Part shown: one piece after another, positions 9,257 to 15,440 of the stretch
Numbering within the stretch: position 1 is the stretch's first letter
Layout: each line of letters begins with the position of its first letter
From: Dechloromonas sp.
GTDB taxonomy: Bacteria; Pseudomonadota; Gammaproteobacteria; Burkholderiales; Rhodocyclaceae
Assembly: GCA_017302355.1 (NCBI GenBank)
Contig: JAFLDQ010000072.1
Coordinates: 1 to 15,564 of the forward strand
DNA: 15,564 bases
Reading direction: 5' to 3'
The notes under the pieces: model-generated
Databases searched by the model: none
Seen by the model: only the letters and a program-made list of their open reading frames with translations
Told to the model about the DNA's origin: nothing
Program-made: the position numbers and the translations under genes

Positions 9257-10066
9257 TCATGCCTTTGCCGGATGGCGGGTCAGCCGGACCGCCACCAGGA
9301 AACTGACCGCGATGATCGCCACCAGCAGAAAGCCGAAGGTCAGTTCCTTGCCTTCGCTCCAGTCGCTGACCTCCGGCGAGACCATGCGCGCAATGCCGAA
9401 GCCGGCGACCAGCAGGCTGACGCCGGAAACCGCCAGCGCCATGACCCGCGAGGCGACCAGCGCCACCTCGTCGGCACGGGCGATCAGGCGGGCGATCCAC
9501 AGCCCGTTGATGCCGTCGGTCAGCAACATGCCGAGCATGAACAGCAGCGCCAGCACCAGTGCATCCTGCCAGCCGCCGAACTGCGTGGCGGTCAGCGCAA
9601 AAAAAGCCGCCTGGGACAACGTGTCGAACGAAAGGGCGAACAGCGCACCGACGAGGGCGATCAGCAATGGATGGGAGACGCGCCCCAGCCTGCCGAGCAG
9701 TCTTCCCTTGAGGCCGGCCGGCTTCACCACTTCGTCCGGTCCGGCGCGCAGGGCCGCGCCGAGATTGAGGCTGCCGAGTGCGACCAGGAAGGCGATCGAA
9801 ATCAGCGAACCCAGCGTGCCGAACCACTCCGGCACCTCCCACTGGCCGGCGATGGCCGAAACCCCCAGCGCGATCGCCATCACCACCGCGCCGTGGCCGA
9901 GTGAAAAAAGGGTGCCGCAGAAGCGGGCAAGACGTGGATTGCCGCAGGCGTTGTAGCGCGTCAGGCCGTCGATGGTCGCCAGATGGTCGGCATCGAAGCC
10001 GTGCTTCATGCCGAGCACGAAGGTCAGTATCAGCAGCGACAGCCAGTCGGTGGGCAGGGTGTCCAT
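9257..10066 (-). CDS. NiCoT-family nickel/cobalt permease
   Basis: Predicted 269 aa, shorter than typical HoxN/NixA proteins. The family are inner-membrane secondary transporters for Ni2+ and/or Co2+. The signature H-x4-D-H is present in the first helix as GMKHGFDADHLATID (H22, D27, H28). Other family blocks are LFSLGHGAVVMAIALG and ALFALSFDTLSQAAFFALT (the position of the usual GFDT-x-[ST]-E motif, here FDTLSQ). Several further hydrophobic helices follow. The ATG at 10066 was chosen; a TTG 12 codons upstream would put the start inside a regulatory inverted repeat. There is no clear Shine-Dalgarno sequence. The NikR-like operator directly upstream favours nickel as substrate. The gene precedes maeB on the same strand with a 145-nt gap. 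Confidence 0.9.
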   Translation of the reverse strand: MDTLPTDWLSLLILTFVLGMKHGFDADHLATIDGLTRYNACGNPRLARFCGTLFSLGHGAVVMAIALGVSAIAGQWEVPEWFGTLGSLISIAFLVALGSLNLGAALRAGPDEVVKPAGLKGRLLGRLGRVSHPLLIALVGALFALSFDTLSQAAFFALTATQFGGWQDALVLALLFMLGMLLTDGINGLWIARLIARADEVALVASRVMALAVSGVSLLVAGFGIARMVSPEVSDWSEGKELTFGFLLVAIIAVSFLVAVRLTRHPAKA

Positions 10067-10071
10067 GGCGA

Positions 10072-10102
10072 TTGTATGAAGTCGTGGAGAATCTTCATAC
10101 AA
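10072..10102. promoter_or_regulatory. NikR-like operator before the NiCoT gene
   Basis: TTGTATGAAG (10072-10081) and CTTCATACAA (10093-10102) are perfect 10-bp inverted arms around an 11-nt spacer, ending 5 nt before the permease ATG. The inner half-sites are GTATGA and TCATAC separated by 15 nt. The E. coli NikR operator is GTATGA-N16-TCATAC, so both half-sites are identical and the spacing differs by one base. The repeat covers a possible -10 (TACAAT, 10076-10071, minus strand) and the start region, so a bound regulator would block expression. No nikR gene is in the window. Confidence 0.75.
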
Positions 10103-10132
10103 ATGGCGCGCCAGTGCAACACGATGCGGCCA

Positions 10133-10148
10133 TCCTGCCGCGGCAGGA
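10133..10148. repeat. Perfect 16-bp palindrome between the P-type ATPase and NiCoT genes
   Basis: TCCTGCCGCGGCAGGA reads the same on both strands. It lies 59 nt beyond the ATPase stop and 66 nt before the permease start. It could fold as a 6-bp GC stem at the end of the operon transcript, or bind a dimeric regulator. No T-tract follows on the minus strand, so it is not a standard terminator. Confidence 0.5.
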
Positions 10149-10207
10149 CATTCGGCTCCCCGTCATTCGTCGGCAACCCGCTGCGCCGCGGACTGGAAAC
10201 CTGCGAT

Positions 10208-12289
10208 TCAATGTCCGCGCAGGGCGTTGAGCAGGATGGCGATGGTGCTGCCATTGTGAGCCACGCTCGAGGCAACGGGCGACAGTTTTCCGGCAGCGGC
10301 GGCGGCCAGGATGCCGGTATTGGTGGCGATGGTCAGGCGGAAGTTGGCAGCGATGCGCCGCATCGTCGCGCTGGCGAATTCCCTGGCGTCCGCAACCCGC
10401 TCGATACCATCCTCCAGCAGGGCGACGTCGGCGGTCAGGCGGGCGATGTCAGCGCCCTTCTGCATGGCGATACCGACGTGCGCGCCAGCCAGCGCCGGGG
10501 CGTCGTTGATGCCGTCGCCAACGAAGGCGATACGGGCGCCGTCGGCTTTCATGCGGGCGACCAGTTCGGCTTTCTGCTGGGGCAACAACTCGGCGTGAAA
10601 CTCGTCGATGCCCAGTTGCCGGGCGAGTTCCTCGGCCCGGTCGCGATGGTCGCCGGTGAGCATGACGATACGCCTGATGCCCAGCGCGCGCAGGCGATGC
10701 AGCGTGTCGCGGCTGGCTGGGCGGACTTCGTCCTTGAGCGCGATGATGCCGAGCAGCCTGCCTCCGAAACCGATGTAGAGCAGCGTCTTGCCCTCGCGGA
10801 ACAAGGCTTCCAGCCGGCTGCGATGGTTGCCGATGGGCACGCCTTCGTCTTCCTCGACGAAGTGGCGCGAGCCGACGACGATGCGCTGCCCGTCGATCAT
10901 GCTGGCCACGCCATGGGCGGCAATGAACTCGACTTCCTTGTGATCGAAATGCCGGCCGTGATGTTTGCGCGCGGCGTCGACGACGGCCAGCGCCAGCGGA
11001 TGAAAATAGTGCTCCTCGACCGAGGCGGCGAGATCGATGATGTCGTTCGGCGAATAGTGCGGGTCGAAGGCGATGGCGTCGGTCACGGCAAGCTGGCCGG
11101 TGGTCAGCGTGCCGGTCTTGTCGAAAACGAAGGTGTCGGCATCGGCCAGGCGTTCGACGGCATCGCCGCCCTTGAACAGGATGCCCTGCTGGCCGGCCCG
11201 GTGCATTCCCGCCTTGAAGGCGACGGGGGTGGCCAGCTTCAGCGCGCAGGAATAATCGGCCTGCAGTACCGCCGCGGCCCGCTGCCAGTCGCCGCTCAAC
11301 AGCCAGGTGGTCCCGGCGAGCCCGAGCACGGCCGGCACCAGGCGGTCGGCGAGGCGGGCGGCGCCCAACTGGGACTGGCTCTTGGCCGCCAGCGAGTGTT
11401 CAACGTAGTCGGCGATGCGGGCGGCAGCCGTGTTGCGGCCGACATGCTCGGCATAGACCCGCAGACGCCCCTCTTCGACGAGGGTGCCGGACAGGACCTG
11501 GTCGCCCCGCTTCTTGGCGACCGGCCTGCTCTCGCCGGTCATCGCCGTTTCGTTGAGGACGGCTTCGCCGCCGAGCACGGTGCCGTCCACCGCCACGGTC
11601 GAACCGGCGGCGACGATGACGGTCATGCCGACCTCGACGGCATCGCTCGCGAGTTGCTGCTCCTGGCCGTCGATCTCGACCCATACCCACCCCGTGTCGG
11701 GCCGCAGCAGGGTCTTGAGCAGCTCGTCGGAGCGCCGGGCGATCGATTGTTCGAGGTATTCCCCGAGGGCCAGCATGAAGCTCGTGGCGTTGGCCGCGGT
11801 GAAGTCGCGGCGGGCGGCCGAGATGGCGACCGCCAGGGCTTCGAGGACGTGCGACGTGATGCCTTCGTTGCGCAGATCCTCGACGGCCTCGGCAAAGACA
11901 GGCAAGGCAACGGCCAGTGTCGCCGGCATCAGCAGGCTTTGCGGCACGAGTTGCTGCCCGACGAGCAAGGCGCCGCTGCTCGCGACAGCCCACAGGCCGT
12001 CGTGGTGAGCGATCCCTTCCTGCAGCCGCCCGGCGCCCGCAACATCCAGCTTGAGCAAGGCATTGCCCAGCGACTCGACGCTCGTCTCGGCCGGCTCGAA
12101 GTCGATGGTCAGGGAACAGGCGGCGGGGTTCAGCCGCGCTTCATCGACGCCATGCAGGTTCTGGATGGCACGGACCACGCCAACAGGGTCGAGCGGACCG
12201 TTGGCGCGATAGCGGAAGCGCACCCGGTCAGGCAGTCGATGGACCGCCCGGATGGCGACGAAGGGGCAAGCCGCGGCCGGCTTCTTCAT
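10208..12289 (-). CDS. fezB: P1B-type metal-transporting ATPase, FezB-like (ferrosome-associated)
   Basis: Predicted 693 aa. All P-type ATPase core motifs are present: TGES (251-254, actuator domain), phosphorylation site DKTGT (390-394), HP at 430-431, TGD (545-547) and GDGINDAP (591-598). The metal-site helix has YSCALKLATP (346-355) instead of the CPC of copper or zinc pumps. The N-terminal domain (about 11-70) is HMA_2-like, with HRLPDRVRF and no CxxC. The last helices include SSVAHNGSTIAILL. Smaller membrane segments lie near 100-135 and 145-175. In ferrosome clusters the P1B-6 ATPase FezB is thought to load metal into a membrane-bounded iron compartment. It is the last gene of a six-gene operon and begins 2 nt after the previous stop. 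Iron is inferred from context; export of another divalent metal is the alternative. Confidence 0.88.
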   Translation of the reverse strand: MKKPAAACPFVAIRAVHRLPDRVRFRYRANGPLDPVGVVRAIQNLHGVDEARLNPAACSLTIDFEPAETSVESLGNALLKLDVAGAGRLQEGIAHHDGLWAVASSGALLVGQQLVPQSLLMPATLAVALPVFAEAVEDLRNEGITSHVLEALAVAISAARRDFTAANATSFMLALGEYLEQSIARRSDELLKTLLRPDTGWVWVEIDGQEQQLASDAVEVGMTVIVAAGSTVAVDGTVLGGEAVLNETAMTGESRPVAKKRGDQVLSGTLVEEGRLRVYAEHVGRNTAAARIADYVEHSLAAKSQSQLGAARLADRLVPAVLGLAGTTWLLSGDWQRAAAVLQADYSCALKLATPVAFKAGMHRAGQQGILFKGGDAVERLADADTFVFDKTGTLTTGQLAVTDAIAFDPHYSPNDIIDLAASVEEHYFHPLALAVVDAARKHHGRHFDHKEVEFIAAHGVASMIDGQRIVVGSRHFVEEDEGVPIGNHRSRLEALFREGKTLLYIGFGGRLLGIIALKDEVRPASRDTLHRLRALGIRRIVMLTGDHRDRAEELARQLGIDEFHAELLPQQKAELVARMKADGARIAFVGDGINDAPALAGAHVGIAMQKGADIARLTADVALLEDGIERVADAREFASATMRRIAANFRLTIATNTGILAAAAAGKLSPVASSVAHNGSTIAILLNALRGH

Positions 12290-12291
12290 GC

Positions 12292-12780
12292 TCAGTCCCG
12301 CGTTTCGGCCGCGACCTCGGCGCGGATGTCGGCCACCTGTTCCTTGATCTCTTCGAGGCCCCCGGCGATGCCGGCATACAGCTTCATGGCCGACTTGAGC
12401 AGCTTGTTGCGCATTTCTTCATCGCCCAGGACGTAGACCGCGGTAGCGCCGATCAGGGCGCCGAGGACGAACTGCTCGGTCTGGCGCGAACCGACCATCC
12501 CCTGCAGGCCATGCAGGAAACCGCGGTCGCCACCCGGCGCGCCGTTGAACATGTCGTTCCAGGCGTACTGGTTGAAGCCGGCGCCAGCGCCTTGGCTGTT
12601 GTTCATGCCGCCCATGGCGCCGTAAGCACCTGGTCCATAGCCGGCTTGACCCCAGCCGCCAGCGTCCTGTCCGTTGTTCATCCCGCCCATGGCGCCGTAT
12701 GCGCCTTGTCCGTAGCCGGCTTCACCCCAGCCGGCGCCGGCCTGGCGTGCGTATTGGCGCTTATGCTTCTTGCTTCCCAT
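12292..12780 (-). CDS. Gly/Tyr/Met-rich YtxH-like membrane protein of the fez-like operon
   Basis: Predicted 162 aa. The start MGSKKHKRQYARQ has AGGAG 7 nt upstream and overlaps the preceding gene by 20 nt. Residues 18-67 are two 25-residue tandem copies rich in Gly, Tyr, Ala, Met and Asn, sharing the core GAYGAMGGMNN. A hydrophobic helix follows at about 103-118 (EQFVLGALIGATAVYVLG), then an amphipathic or coiled region (119-162, including GLEEIKEQVADIRAEVAAE), resembling YtxH-type proteins. The low-complexity N-terminus resembles sequences that self-associate. In a ferrosome cluster it would be a candidate structural protein of the organelle membrane. Function is inferred only. Confidence 0.85.
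   Translation of the reverse strand: MGSKKHKRQYARQAGAGWGEAGYGQGAYGAMGGMNNGQDAGGWGQAGYGPGAYGAMGGMNNSQGAGAGFNQYAWNDMFNGAPGGDRGFLHGLQGMVGSRQTEQFVLGALIGATAVYVLGDEEMRNKLLKSAMKLYAGIAGGLEEIKEQVADIRAEVAAETRD
12580..12729 (-). repeat. Two 75-bp tandem coding repeats
   Basis: Positions 12729-12655 and 12654-12580 encode 25-residue units beginning WGEAGYGQGAYGAMGG and WGQAGYGPGAYGAMGG. The stretch encoding the shared core AYGAMGGMNN is nearly identical at nucleotide level, while the flanks have diverged. This indicates duplication of a low-complexity module that could vary in copy number. Confidence 0.85.
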
Positions 12781-13099
12781 TTGCTTTCTCCTTGGCTGCC
12801 TGGTCTTGCAGCAGATGTTCAAAGGTGGCGACTGCCGCCAGGCCGATCGCGATGCCGGCCAGCGCCCGTCCGTTTTCTCCCTGCCGCGAGGCGCGCACGG
12901 CATAGGTGCCGGCGGCCAGCGCGCTGCCGCCCTGCATGGCGCGGCGCAACGTCCGGCGATCGAGGTGCGGGCGGGCCGGCTGGTCCTGCACGGCGGTCAG
13001 AATGCCGGTCGCGACGAAACCGCGGATGAAATCGGCGCCGACTTCGCCATACCCGGCAACGGGCCAGGATGGCGCCACCAGCGGGAGGCGGCGATTCAT
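12761..13099 (-). CDS. Small hydrophobic protein of the fez-like operon
   Basis: Predicted 112 aa; no named family recognised. The ATG overlaps the upstream stop (ATGA) and follows GGAG, so translation is probably coupled. Two hydrophobic Ala/Gly-rich stretches (about 55-68 and 78-94, GRALAGIAIGLAAVATF) with small-xxx-small spacing could be membrane helices. An earlier amphipathic stretch lies at 22-38 (ADFIRGFVATGILTAVQ). The C-terminus is charged (KEKANGKQEA). Position inside a six-gene P1B-ATPase operon suggests a membrane role in the same compartment. Confidence 0.82.
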   Translation of the reverse strand: MNRRLPLVAPSWPVAGYGEVGADFIRGFVATGILTAVQDQPARPHLDRRTLRRAMQGGSALAAGTYAVRASRQGENGRALAGIAIGLAAVATFEHLLQDQAAKEKANGKQEA

Positions 13100-13464
13100 T
13101 CGGCTTCTCCGGCAACGGGTTCGCCGGCAGTTCCTGCCGCTGCGGCGCGCTTGGCGCCAGTGCCCGCCTTGCGCGGACGGGTTGCCTTCTTGGCGGGGGC
13201 CGGAGCCGGTGCTTCGTCAGGAGTCGCGACCTCGGGTGCGGCCTCGACGACCGTCAGCTTTTCGCGCATCGCCGCGCTCGAGGCTTCCAGGCGGGAAAGG
13301 CCGCTGACGGTTGCCTCGCGTATCCTCGCCTTGGCATTCGCCAACGTCTCCGAGGTCTTGACCTTGGTATTTTCGAGGGTCTGCGAGGTCTTGTCGTTGC
13401 GCAACAGCTTGATGGTGACGGCGCCGGTGACGAGCCCGGCGACGAAGGGCAGAAGATGCAGCAT
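13096..13464 (-). CDS. Small single-pass membrane protein with Ala/Pro/Lys-rich tail
   Basis: Predicted 122 aa; no named family recognised. The third residue of the longest frame was chosen as start (ATG at 13464), because GGAGG lies 7 nt before it but only 1 nt before the first ATG. This also places the start 2 nt after the ferritin-like stop. There is an N-terminal membrane helix (2-21, LHLLPFVAGLVTGAVTIKLL). A polar helical stretch with repeated Lys/Glu/Thr follows (about 24-72, TLENTKVKTSETLANAKARI), similar in style to YtxH proteins. The Ala/Pro/Lys-rich tail (75-122, APAPAPAKKATRPRKAG) is reminiscent of disordered basic tails that bind acidic partners or DNA. Confidence 0.82.
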   Translation of the reverse strand: MLHLLPFVAGLVTGAVTIKLLRNDKTSQTLENTKVKTSETLANAKARIREATVSGLSRLEASSAAMREKLTVVEAAPEVATPDEAPAPAPAKKATRPRKAGTGAKRAAAAGTAGEPVAGEAE

Positions 13465-13466
13465 GA

Positions 13467-14165
13467 TCATTCCTCCATGGGATGGGAAACTTGGCCCCGC
13501 TTGCGCAGGTAATGAACGGCGCTACCCCCCGCAGCCATGCCGGCCAGCATCGCCGGGTGGGCGGCGCGCACCAGCGACCCGACCAGCCCGAAGACGCTGT
13601 GCTGGCTGGCGAGCAGCGAGAAGCCGTGTTCGAGGATATTGGTCAGCGGGCCGTGCCTGACATAGGCCTGGCTGGCCGGGATGCCCTGTGCCGCATGGTA
13701 GCCTTCGCGCGCCAGCGCCAGTTGCAGGGCGTGCTGGAAGGCGGGGAGGTGGTTGTCCAGCGAGGCCGCTTGCAGGTTGGCGAAGGTCTGCTGGACATCG
13801 CGGGCCGCGACGTGGGGCCTCAGGTAGCCATAGAGCCGGACATTGGCGATTTCGCCGGCGACGGCGCGCTCCAGGTTGGCGCGCCAGCTCGGCGAAACCG
13901 TCGTTTCGGCGGGGAAGGGGTCGAGCGGCCGGGGGATGCCGTAACGCTGGCACAGCCTGCCGAGCGCCGCGACATGCTGTTCCTCGGCGCGCGCGATGTT
14001 GACGAACGGCGGCTGCGCCCCGAAGACCTCGACTACCCGGCGATAGAAGGCGCGCGCCGCGTATTCGTCATAGAGCGCGATGCGCACGGCCTGATGCAGG
14101 ATGGGAAACGGCGCCGCTGGCTGGAGGGTGCGGCGGCGCAGGATGGCTTCGTCATAATTGGCCAC
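13467..14165 (-). CDS. Ferritin-like (DUF2202-type) protein with hydrophobic C-terminus
   Basis: Predicted 232 aa. The start is the GTG at 14165, preceded by GAGGAGG with 6 nt spacing and overlapping the previous gene by 14 nt. A four-helix ferritin-like domain spans about 24-160. Possible diiron ligands are E34 (LYDEYAARAFY), E61 and H64 (ExxH in ARAEEQHVAAL), E105 (AVAGEIANVRLYGYL) and H139 (ASLDNHLPAF). The fourth-helix Glu of canonical diiron sites seems to be missing, as in DUF2202 proteins. The C-terminal segment (about 180-222, with HPAMLAGMAAGGSAVHYL) is hydrophobic and could anchor the protein in a membrane. Beside the P1B-ATPase, iron oxidation or storage at the ferrosome membrane is the natural inference; it has not been tested. 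Confidence 0.85.
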   Translation of the reverse strand: MANYDEAILRRRTLQPAAPFPILHQAVRIALYDEYAARAFYRRVVEVFGAQPPFVNIARAEEQHVAALGRLCQRYGIPRPLDPFPAETTVSPSWRANLERAVAGEIANVRLYGYLRPHVAARDVQQTFANLQAASLDNHLPAFQHALQLALAREGYHAAQGIPASQAYVRHGPLTNILEHGFSLLASQHSVFGLVGSLVRAAHPAMLAGMAAGGSAVHYLRKRGQVSHPMEE

Positions 14166-14544
14166 GACGTACCTCCTCGTACTTGTCTTCGATGATGCCG
14201 AGCAGCGCATGCGCGGCGGGTGTCGCCCGCTCGGCCAGCAGATCGCCCCAGGCGTGATCGGCGATGATCGCCTTGTCGTATTCGATGATGCAGGAACGCG
14301 CCAGCCTGTTGATGCGGATGTCGCGCACGCCGCGTATGACGCCCAGCGTTTCGGACAGGCCCTGATCGCCGAGATCGCGCAGGGCCGGATCCGTCAGAAC
14401 GGCGGGGTCGATCGTGAAGCGGATGCGCCCGGGAATCTGGTGGGCGATGCGCAAGTAGGCAGCAACAAGCGGTATCACCGAAGCCACGTCGCCTGGCCGG
14501 ACCCGGGCCGGGAAAACGACGGCGCTCAACCTGCCCTCACGCAT
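14152..14544 (-). CDS. HMA_2-domain small protein, first gene of the fez-like operon
   Basis: Predicted 130 aa. Two ATGs lie in tandem; the second (14544) is better placed relative to AGGAG (5 nt versus 2). The central region has AHQIPGRIRFTIDP (34-47) followed by a beta-alpha-beta-like run (GVRDIRINRLARSCIIEYD). This matches the HMA_2 type of heavy-metal-associated fold, which lacks CxxC. The P-type ATPase at the end of the operon has the same type of motif (HRLPDRVRF). Only one Cys (85) is present, so metal binding by thiols is unlikely. It may be a partner or regulator of the ATPase. The stop overlaps the next gene by 14 nt. Confidence 0.83.
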   Translation of the reverse strand: MREGRLSAVVFPARVRPGDVASVIPLVAAYLRIAHQIPGRIRFTIDPAVLTDPALRDLGDQGLSETLGVIRGVRDIRINRLARSCIIEYDKAIIADHAWGDLLAERATPAAHALLGIIEDKYEEVRRGQL

Positions 14545-14615
14545 CATGACTCCTGCTGCAAGTGATTGGCTGGCTATCGCGATGCGAGTGGCTGGCTGAC
14601 TCGGGCTTTGGGGGA

Positions 14616-14669
14616 AAGCCGCAATATAAGGTTAACATCCTGGTAGGTGGATTGCTTGATCTTCGTCAA
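14616..14669 (-). promoter_or_regulatory. FNR/Anr-type promoter of the fez-like operon
   Basis: On the minus strand, TTGACGAAGATCAA (14669-14656) matches the FNR/Anr consensus TTGAT-N4-ATCAA with one mismatch. A good -10 box, TATATT, lies at 14628-14623, giving RNA from about 14616 and a 71-nt leader. The site is centred near -46, slightly further upstream than the classical -41.5 of class II FNR promoters. No -35 box is evident, as expected for an activator-dependent promoter. Anaerobic activation is inferred. Confidence 0.65.
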
Positions 14670-14789
14670 ATCGGGAGCACATGGTGGCCGATGCCGGTTC
14701 CCGCTCCCGGCAACCGGGGCAAGCGAAGTCGTCGTGCCGTGGATTCGAATGCGCAGCCGACGTTTTCGCGCCTGTTGCGGTCGACCGCG

Positions 14790-14818
14790 AAAAAAGGCCG
14801 AAATCCGGATCGACAGCC
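14790..14818 (-). terminator. Weak intrinsic terminator after the rlmA remnant
   Basis: On the minus strand, an imperfect stem (GGC...CGA pairing with TCGGCC, with a 3-nt bulge; 14818-14796) is followed by six Ts (14795-14790), 11 nt beyond the rlmA stop. It would separate rlmA transcription from the fez-like operon. The stem is short, so confidence is low. Confidence 0.3.
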
Positions 14819-14828
14819 GGGCTGGGGT

Positions 14829-15440
14829 TCAGGCGGCATCCCGCGCGAAGCGGGCGAGGCGGACATCGACGGTCAGCGTCAGCGCGGTGAGCGCCGCGGC
14901 TCGGGCGCGTCCTCCGGCGCGGGCGCGGTAGAGGTGCGGGGTCATCGTCAGCAGGTCGGCGATCTGCCCGGCGCCGGCCAGCGCGATGGAATAGCCGAGC
15001 GTTTCCGTGCCGAGATGCGTGAAGCCGGGCGGAGTCGGCGGCTCGCCGGTGCGCGCGGGCTTCAGCGCCGGATAGATGATTTCGCGCAGTTCCCGCAGGT
15101 GACCCGGCCCGGCATCGACCTGCACGAGTTTGCCCCCCGCCTTGAGCACCCGCGCGAACTCGCCATGGACCGGAAAGCCGAACAGGCACAGCAGGCGGTC
15201 CACAGTCGCCGACAGGACCGGCAGGTTGGCGTTGCTGCCAACCACCCAGTTCGGCCGCCCGTCCTGTTTCGCGGCGGCGACGACGGCCCACTTGGAAATG
15301 TCCAGCCCGAGGAGGGCCAGCCCTTGCCCGGCGCCCGCCGCGGCAGCCAGGCGGCGCAGGTAATAACCCTCGCCGCAACCGGCATCGAGGCAACTGGCGT
15401 CAGCCGGCAGGCCGGCGAGCACGGTGCCGGCGACGGCGGA
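14829..15440 (-). pseudogene. rlmA: 5'-truncated 23S rRNA (guanine) methyltransferase, RlmA-like
   Basis: The recognisable part starts around AVAGTVLAGLPADAS and contains CLDAGCGEGYYLRRL (SAM-binding motif I), GLDISKWAVVAAAK, NWVVGSNANLPV, LCLFGFPVHGEFARVLKAGG and VDAGPGHLRELREIIYPAL, all typical of RlmA, which methylates N1 of a guanine in 23S rRNA helix 35. About 75 to 80 residues are missing, including the N-terminal Cys4 zinc finger that binds RNA. Upstream, the frame continues for about 15 codons of unrelated sequence and hits a TGA at 15488-15486. A GTG at 15422 could start a 197-residue protein, but this would lack the RNA-recognition part. The gene is most likely inactive, disrupted by the element starting near 15441. 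Confidence 0.75.

Noticed and set aside
10208..12289. P-type ATPase as an ordinary copper or zinc/cadmium efflux pump
   Set aside because: There is no CPC in the metal-site helix and no CxxC in the N-terminal domain, and the small neighbouring proteins do not belong to known copper or zinc resistance operons.
9983..12436. 817-codon plus-strand open frame
   Set aside because: Antisense to the P-type ATPase, whose full motif set is on the minus strand. The length is a high-GC artefact.
10208..14544. Magnetosome gene cluster
   Set aside because: No Mam or Mms proteins are present. The P1B ATPase with ferritin-like and small membrane proteins fits a ferrosome-type cluster better.
14777..14788. 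GCGGTCGACCGC palindrome followed on the plus strand by six As
   Set aside because: The A-run is on the wrong strand for a plus-strand terminator. On the minus strand the T-run comes before this palindrome, so it is not the terminator stem.
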